A stretch of 64,000 bases of DNA from positions 176,001-240,000 of the forward strand of contig JABMCL010000131.1 of assembly GCA_018857735.1 (NCBI GenBank). Reading direction: 5' to 3'. Source of the DNA: Alviniconcha marisindica (taxonomy: Eukaryota; Mollusca; Gastropoda; Provannidae). Positions 58,901 to 64,000 of this stretch are shown here, piece after piece. The notes below the pieces were generated by a model. The model was given only the letters and a program-made list of their open reading frames with translations. It was not told where the DNA came from and did not search any database. Position 1 is the first letter of the stretch, and each line of letters opens with the position of its first letter. The position numbers and the translations under genes are program-made.

Positions 58901-59455
58901 TCAGCTATTCAACTAAACATTTCCCATCTCTGGTCTCAGTTGCAGGAGGAGCTACATGCCCTCAGAAGACTGACGATAGCTGTGGACATGGCCAGGAGGG
59001 AAGGCACACCGCTGGCAGAAGATTCTGCAGAGCAGCTGGCTGCACTTAGGAGACGAGATGGGACACCTTCACACAGGGTCAGATCAGGTAGCCCAAGGGA
59101 TGGAATGTCAGGAGTATCATCAGCAGGTTCCAGTCACGTGCAACCCCAGGTCCCACGACCCACTCCAGTGAGTGTCTCTACCAGCAGTAACCTTAACAGA
59201 AGACCCTTTCAAGGAAGCAGTTTTCCAGAAAGGGAACGTGGCCTGCAGACCAGTTCCACCCAGGGATCGATGGCTGCTGCATATGCTTCTCTTCCTCCAG
59301 AGTTCAATGAGCGATCCATGCAGCAGTATCCTGGGAGACCTGAGGCACAGTTCCACGGAAACCAGCCATTGCAAAGGACCAACATGGCAAGCAATGCATC
59401 TTCAGTGGCATCACCACAGTCCAGAATGGGTCCCAGCAAACACAGACAGCCATGA
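48696..59455 (+). CDS. Unrecognised coiled-coil protein, 7 coding exons, about 1000 residues
   Basis: Exons: 48696-50352, 52086-52259, 54258-54377, 55614-55832, 56179-56337, 57561-57728, 58940-59455 (TGA). Phases agree from exon 2 on. The first 300 residues are Ser/Thr/Gln/Glu-rich and look disordered. Coiled coils: MVQQTLAAQTMCNYLQDLVQ, LLSEELERIKLFVHKI, LVNLRDKVAKLQVENNELKT, VQQQKILEKKLIDFI, the Asn-rich exon 5, and the Lys/Glu-rich exon 6 (two KDERKR units). Exon 4 has CQTDVD and CATQTD; TQT is a dynein-light-chain (LC8) type motif. The C-terminus is Ser/Pro/Gln-rich. Oddities: exon 1 changes frame near 49.93 kb, and exon 5 appears to end at a GC donor. Scaffold or adaptor role is plausible; a distant TNIP/optineurin-type adaptor was considered but not supported by a clear motif. 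Confidence 0.85.
50353..52085 (+). other. Intron 1 of the coiled-coil gene
   Basis: Starts GTAAGTATT and ends TTTTTCAAAG. It contains an antisense LINE fragment; otherwise A/T-rich sequence with no feature seen. Confidence 0.7.
50985..51290 (-). mobile_element. LINE 3' end fragment, minus strand
   Basis: Frames on the minus strand include PKQWNSLPSDIHHIQSSLAF and KTALKTH, the conserved end of CR1/L2/jockey-type LINE proteins. Upstream sequence continues in other frames (LMTSYKVLWPRLFFLMAKVV). Confidence 0.7.
52590..53085 (+). mobile_element. tRNA-derived SINE, plus strand
   Basis: Head GGTTAGCTCAGTGGTACAC with A box, CAGACTCATGATT anticodon-like arm (CAT, Met-like) and B box GGGTTCAGTTCCC. 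Body shares blocks with the minus-strand copy at 38095-38505; tail ends AGAGAATGGCACTATATAG. The CA array just before it (52510-52583) may be a target or separate. Confidence 0.8.
54378..54720 (+). repeat. About 117-bp tandem repeat, 3 copies, next to exon 3
   Basis: Copies share CATTAAGCTTT, CCTACAAGTTTTGGTGATCT, TGACTGACCTTCAGGATCAT and TCTGATGCACA. The first begins at the exon 3 donor, and the later copies have ACTCACCATGGTGATGACTT where the exon edge reads ACTCACAGGTTGATGATTCC, so the unit may include the exon border. Confidence 0.8.
54775..54989. repeat. Perfect-looking inverted repeat, 98-bp arms, 19-bp loop
   Basis: 54775-54872 is the reverse complement of 54892-54989; pairing breaks on both sides immediately. 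The centre is TG-rich and a (TG)n run follows at 55015-55061. It lies in intron 3 of the coiled-coil gene. Confidence 0.9.
55855..55980 (+). repeat. CA/CATG microsatellite
   Basis: (CA)n with a GCATGCATGC stretch, directly after the donor of exon 4. Similar TG runs follow exon 5 (56365-56655). Confidence 0.9.
58060..58480 (-). mobile_element. SINE-like copy with internally triplicated 3' part
   Basis: Minus strand: TTTGATTCCCCAGTGTGGCA (B-box side), TTAATTTTCAGTGTAGACTC, then a segment repeated about three times with CAGCCCCAGTGGGCAGTCAC and ATGTTAAAAA. Body resembles the two SINEs above only loosely. Confidence 0.45.
58540..58795 (+). repeat. About 85-bp diverged tandem repeat, 3 copies
   Basis: Copies share TTCAGTTGATTT(G/T)GGTTGGGTGGATT-type blocks and GCTTGCACCATGG. 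Intron 6 of the coiled-coil gene; a CA run follows at 58815-58837 before exon 7. Confidence 0.75.
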
Positions 59456-59589
59456 GCATGCTAATCTAGATGGGAATGAAGCTCGACTGATAAGGATGAA
59501 AGTGGTTTATATCTATGAACATGTTATTTCTGATAGGAGCTCAGACAAGACTAAGTTTCAAGTGACTAAAAACTGCAGAGGACATGGAA

Positions 59590-59595
59590 AATAAA
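59590..59595 (+). terminator. Polyadenylation signal AATAAA (proximal)
   Basis: AATAAA 135 bases after the stop codon of the coiled-coil gene. Confidence 0.5.
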
Positions 59596-59850
59596 GTTGA
59601 ATGGAATGAGAATGTAGATACGCGTGTTACTGCTTTGCAGCTGGTTTCAAACTTTGCAGCACCTTTGACTTTTTGCTGGATAGTTATGCAAATTTCTATG
59701 CGGCGCTTCCAGCTATTAAATTTAAGCAGTGTGGACAGTAAGAACTGTGTGCACATATTTGATGAAAATGTGATAGTGATATCTAGCCGGGTGAAGATAA
59801 TATAAGAGTGACAATAATAACAAGAAACGGAAAGACAATGTACTGTGGTC

Positions 59851-59919
59851 GAGTTTATGTACCTTGTATTTACTCGCATGCCAGGTTAGAGTTACCATAG
59901 GCAATTCGAGTCTTTGTTC
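59851..59919 (+). mobile_element. MITE single-arm copy
   Basis: Matches the right arm of the foldback MITE at 24790-25052 (GAGTTTATGTACCTTGTATT, CGCATGCCAGG, GAGTCTTTGTT). In the presumed 3' UTR or just past it. Confidence 0.7.
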
Positions 59920-60220
59920 ATGGTAAGGTGTTCATGCAATGTCTGTCAAGCTCTTTTGACTGTGGATTTTAGAAATAGGAAGACTTACAAATAGGCCCCT
60001 ACCCAGTTCATATCATATGTGTGATACTGACTTAATTATTTGTCATATTCATCCTTTGTTCATTTGCTGCTGCCTTTCCACCTCTGTCTGTTTGTCCTTG
60101 CTGTAATACAGTTACTGTGACCAGTAGCTGTGTAGTACATTTGAACTAGGTAAGAGTTGCTTAGCCAATGATATTACAGCTTTATGCGATGAAAAGAAAA
60201 AAAATGACTGAGGACTCTGG

Positions 60221-60341
60221 TGGAGTTTATGTATCTTGTATTTACATGCATGCCAGGTGAGAATTACCATAGGTGACTCAGGTCTTTGTTGTTGTACTTG
60301 TGTTATGTATTTCCAGCGCTAATTAACTCCCTTGTGTGTTG
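60221..60341 (+). mobile_element. MITE single-arm copy, longer
   Basis: Covers the whole right arm of the MITE: GCATGCCAGGTGAGAATTAC, GACTCAGGTCTTTGTTGTTG, GCTAATTAACTCCCTTGTGT. It ends 73 bases before the distal AATAAA. Confidence 0.75.
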
Positions 60342-60413
60342 TTTCTGCTATGATGTTTTGCTTCAGTGTTTCTGTGCTTGTCGCACCTGTTTATTGTGTC
60401 ATGAATAAAGTGC

Positions 60414-60419
60414 AAGATG
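60414..60419 (+). terminator. Polyadenylation signal AATAAA (distal)
   Basis: AATAAA followed by a TG-rich stretch (TGATGTCTGTGACTCTGTGG), a better context than the proximal one. Confidence 0.5.
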
Positions 60420-61019
60420 ATGTCTGTGACTCTGTGGTGTAATGCAATCGACTGCAGGAACAGTGCAACCAAGAAAAATACATGTACACATGACGGAGTT
60501 TGCACTTTTCTGTGCAGTGGGGTACTGTGGATACAGAAATTAAGGTCCCTATCTGCTTGCAGCCCAGAATTATTAAGGATGCTGTACATTAGGCCTCCAG
60601 TGTCAGAATACAGGCTTTTGTGCTTCACCTGCTGTCAGGAATTGTGCCTGACTAATATCTACATTCTCATTCCATTCAACCTTATTTTCCGTGTCCTTTT
60701 CAATCTTAAAGATGTGGGTATCACTACTAAGTGAATCAGACTTTGACTTGTGATTTGATGAAGAGATTAACCTTGTACTTTTCAGACTGAATCATTCTTA
60801 AGTATATCTACATAAGTTCCAGGAAATGTTTATGTTTTGGGTCAGTTGCAAATGAGTTAAATGTGGATATTGACAGATATGTTTATTGTTGACCGTTTTG
60901 CGCCCTACACTGGCTCCCCATTAAATAAAGGATTGATTCAAATTTAACCATGCATAAAACTACTGATTGTGGTTATCAGTACCTTTCTGAGCTTCTTCAC
61001 CTTTCTGACACCTCATTTT

Positions 61020-61170
61020 AGAATCTCTACTTTCTGCACCAAATCTTATGGGCAGTATTGTTTTTCATACCAAGGTCTGTCCACCTGAAACCAGCTTCCA
61101 CTTCCCATGAGACATTCAGAGTACTTTCAGTCATTCAAGTCTTTCTTCAAAACTTACTCTGCAAACAAAC
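61020..61170 (+). mobile_element. LINE 3' end fragment
   Basis: Degraded frame reading like NQLPLPMRHSEYFQSFKSFF, the end of a LINE protein. The rest of 60420-63270 contains a C-run at 61289-61318, A/T-rich sequence and no gene I can support. Confidence 0.4.
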
Positions 61171-63270
61171 TGAAACAAGGATGACTGCTAGCATTTTAAA
61201 ACAAGATCCAAACACATAAAAGGTTAAAAAGAACACTTATTTAATATGACAAAACATAACCTGGGAATTCCTTTGGTATTCCAAAGTTCATCCCCCCCCC
61301 CCCCCCCCCCCCCCCCCAACCTTCTGTCATCTAGTTTTGTTTTGATGTCATAAAATAATTATTACATCACACCTATTTCACTACATGCCATTGTCATGCC
61401 AACATTCTTCCAAACATTGGACACCAAAACACCACAACCAAAAGCAGATACACAGCCTATGTTTTATTTTTCACTATTTAACTGTTGTTTTGTCGCTTTA
61501 AAAAGGGGCTTAGGCCTACGCAGAAAATTTGCATGTTGTCTCTTGTCATATTAAAAAAAAAAAAAAAATTAACATTCTTTGCAACATTTTTATGTGTGTT
61601 AGCACTCTTTTCAACCTTTCATGTGTTTGGATCTTATTCTGCAAACCTTTTTTCTTTTATTCTGCTCCCTCCAGTTCTTCTGTCACCCCACCCACCCCAA
61701 ATGGTGTACCTGTTGGTACATTTTGTGGATATAAAGTTCGGTACTGATATTGCAGTGACCATTTTTTATAGTTAGAGTACTAATATTGTGGTACATCTGT
61801 TGTGGTTTGTGATTTATCACTGTATGCATGGTGATAACTTTTGTGTGCCTTTGTTTTTCTGTCCAGTTTATGTATGCACTTAGGTCTTTGGATAAAAATG
61901 TATATGCATTAGAAATTGTCCTTATTATCATTATTATGTACTTCAGAATGGTTTTCTTTTGGATATGTTTCTGTTCATGGGAGTATGCCTGCCTGTGTGA
62001 GTGATTTTGTGGCCTTAATTTTAGTATATAATGTGGCAAGAAAGAACATGAACACTGGCATTTTCTCAGACTGTAGTGTATGTGTCAGACGATCCAGTTA
62101 TTGCATAAGTTCAGACCCTAATGTATGGGTGCACATGGAGTGCTAAAATCCAGAACTCGTGAATAGTGATCATGTGCCAGACTGCAAAATCCCGAGGAAA
62201 AAAATCACTGTGCGCCAAATACATACCTAGCCTTAGTAGCACGGTATGAAAGGTACATGCAGGCCTTCTAATTTGTCAAGTTCACCAAAACCTTGATGCA
62301 ACAGTGAGGCGAAAATCGCCTTTGTGATTGTGTTGTTTTGTTGTGTCTGCCAGTAAAACATGAGGTTATATTCATGACGAAATAAATCGTTGTATTTCAT
62401 CAGCGGTTGTTGTGAGTGACAATTTTTGCACATATAGTGTGTGTACGTGTGTGTGTGTGTCGGGGGACGGCCGGAGGGTACTGTCGATTGAGAGAGAGAG
62501 AGATCAATGGCATGACAATCAAAGATGCTGACACACACGTGACCATGCTCAGTCTGAGCAACTGATTCGCATACTTTACACACACGAATCTCTCCCACTC
62601 TCTCTGTCTCGTGATACATGTAAGCTACTTAGAATATCAACGGCAAGACAATTCTAAATTATATGTGCAGATGACTGATAACAGAAAACAACAGGGGCAC
62701 CCAAGTAAACTCAGTTTCGTGCTGTTGGGCATTCACCGTTGCACCGTGCCATTACTGGGATTCGCGCTAGTCACGATACTCAGTTCGCTTCCCCCAGGGG
62801 TAAATGGTAAGGCAGTACAAGCTATTGCTTTCTCATAGTCACAGCTGAAAACCGAAAACAACAACAACAAAACTGAAAATTAATTGTTGGCAAAGTAAGT
62901 CAGTGCAGACGACACAAGCTGGATTTAAGTAAACCGAATGTGACTGATCATCATTGTTTTTTTGTTCGTTTTAATGTGTGCATAGCCGTCAGTTCTGAAT
63001 TACAGCATTGTCGCAATGAAGTTTTCCAGTACTGTGGACAGGTATCGCAAATGACAATATTCAGCTCAAAGGTGCTTCTGAACCAATCGAAAACGAACAC
63101 GATACAACACAATAAACGTAAATCAAGCGTTGCAAGATTCCAGGACGTACTTCCGCTTTCACCTACATGGCCTAGCCCAGTGGTCTTCGATGTACTCGAC
63201 AAACGGGAAAATTGTTTGAGTTTTTGTTATCGAACACATCACCAAAACGCATTTACTTTTATACAAAAGA

Positions 63271-63478
63271 ATGCGTCTGAGTTTGTGTCTTTTGACTCGT
63301 GTAGTGGTGTTTACAACGTGCACGGTTCTTGCTCGAGCAGACGCCGCGGCCGACAGTGACACAAATGACTTCGGCGACTTCAACACTGACCACCTCATTG
63401 ATTCGATCAGAGGAGCGATGGACACATTGTTTGATTATGTAGGGGATGAAAATGGCTGCTTTTACAAGTGTCCAAACG
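63271..63478 (+). CDS. PLA2G12: Group XII secreted phospholipase A2, first coding exon
   Basis: Secreted, calcium-dependent phospholipid hydrolase family with a variant catalytic core. The exon starts with a signal peptide (MRLSLCLLTRVVVFTTC, hydrophobic to about residue 22), then an acidic DFGDFNTDHLIDSIRGAMDT helix and DENGCFYKCPNG, which matches the group XII pattern (IxxGxxxIxxY... GxxGxCxYxCxxG). The exon ends in phase 1 at ACG/GTAAGT. The catalytic His-Asp and most cysteines are encoded downstream, outside the window, so A versus B type and activity cannot be judged. 63479-64000 is intron; I see no second exon there. Confidence 0.75.
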
Positions 63479-64000
63479 GTAAGTTTTGTTTTTGAAATGC
63501 CAAGATTACTACGAGCTCAAAATGCGCCTTCGGGTGCGCGCGATTCATTGGCGCGGCCACGACTTTGTCACGTGACAGATTGCTACGACACGCCGGGTTT
63601 TACCCACTGGCTGGATGTCAGTTTTACGTCGCCATTTGTAAAAACAAAAAACAAAACAAAAACGGACACGCGCTCGTATGTGTGTCCCAGCTATATTCTT
63701 CCCCACTCCTCTTCCGTCTTTCCGTCCTCATATATCTGTTTGTGTCCCAGTCAAGTTCATTTCCTTGTGTCCAGTTGTAAGTCCAGTCACTGACACGGCA
63801 GAGCCCACACCTGAGACTAGTTGCGGAGTAGCCTACCGCTGCTTCCGAAGACTTTCCATACTACGGAGGGGCTTAATCCCAGTAAGTCGGAAAGAAGGTA
63901 CTTTTACTCAGTGTGACAAAACATGACAGTACAGTGCCAACTATGAACCACTGTTACAGAAATGATTACCAAGCCTGGAATACGGCCGTGCCGCAGAAGA

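Noticed and set aside
62233..62619. A 128-residue minus-strand frame.
   Set aside because: No recognisable domain, no splice or start context, partly simple repeat.

Overview
This is a stretch of animal nuclear genome: long introns with GT-AG junctions, abundant CA/TG microsatellites, minisatellites, tRNA-derived SINEs, LINE ends, MITEs and two nested DNA transposons. The protein genes are animal genes, and the repeat content (a RAG1-N-terminus-like/Chapaev transposon of the kind described from sea hares, plus many tRNA-SINE copies) points to a mollusc, probably a gastropod. That assignment is an inference.

Three host genes are visible. (1) Bases 49-44523, minus strand: a complete HERC4-type E3 ubiquitin ligase. 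I could place 29 coding exons whose phases all fit; together they give 1059 residues, almost the same as the human protein, with an RCC1 propeller at the N-terminus and a HECT domain ending in the catalytic-cysteine exon at 49-204. (2) Bases 48696-59455, plus strand, divergent from HERC4: a coiled-coil protein of about 1000 residues in 7 coding exons that I do not recognise. (3) Bases 63271-63478, plus strand: the first coding exon (signal peptide and start of the mature chain) of a secreted group XII phospholipase A2; the rest lies beyond the window.

The last HERC4 intron (205-12184) holds a decayed transposon-like gene on the same strand (about 2.1-9.5 kb) that combines a basic N-terminal segment, a probable DDE-type nuclease segment and an OTU cysteine-protease domain. 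A second decayed transposon (4510-8653), N-RAG-TP/Chapaev-like with a RAG1-N-terminal-like zinc module, sits inside what looks like an intron of the first. Both are broken by frameshifts and stops, several of which are TGA and could come from CGA by CpG decay.

The most unusual pattern is in HERC4: at four exon borders (exons 17, 20, 21 and 22) the adjoining intron carries tandem copies of the exon edge, often with its splice site. Elsewhere the introns hold a 16-copy 75-bp satellite, 32-, 37- and 42-bp minisatellites, a foldback MITE with half-copies downstream of the coiled-coil gene, a 628-bp TTAA-flanked MITE, a 98-bp-arm palindrome and many long poly(C)/poly(G) tracts. The 44.5-48.7 kb interval is the divergent promoter region; a kappaB-like site beside an IRF/ISRE-like site lies just upstream of a plausible first exon of the coiled-coil gene.
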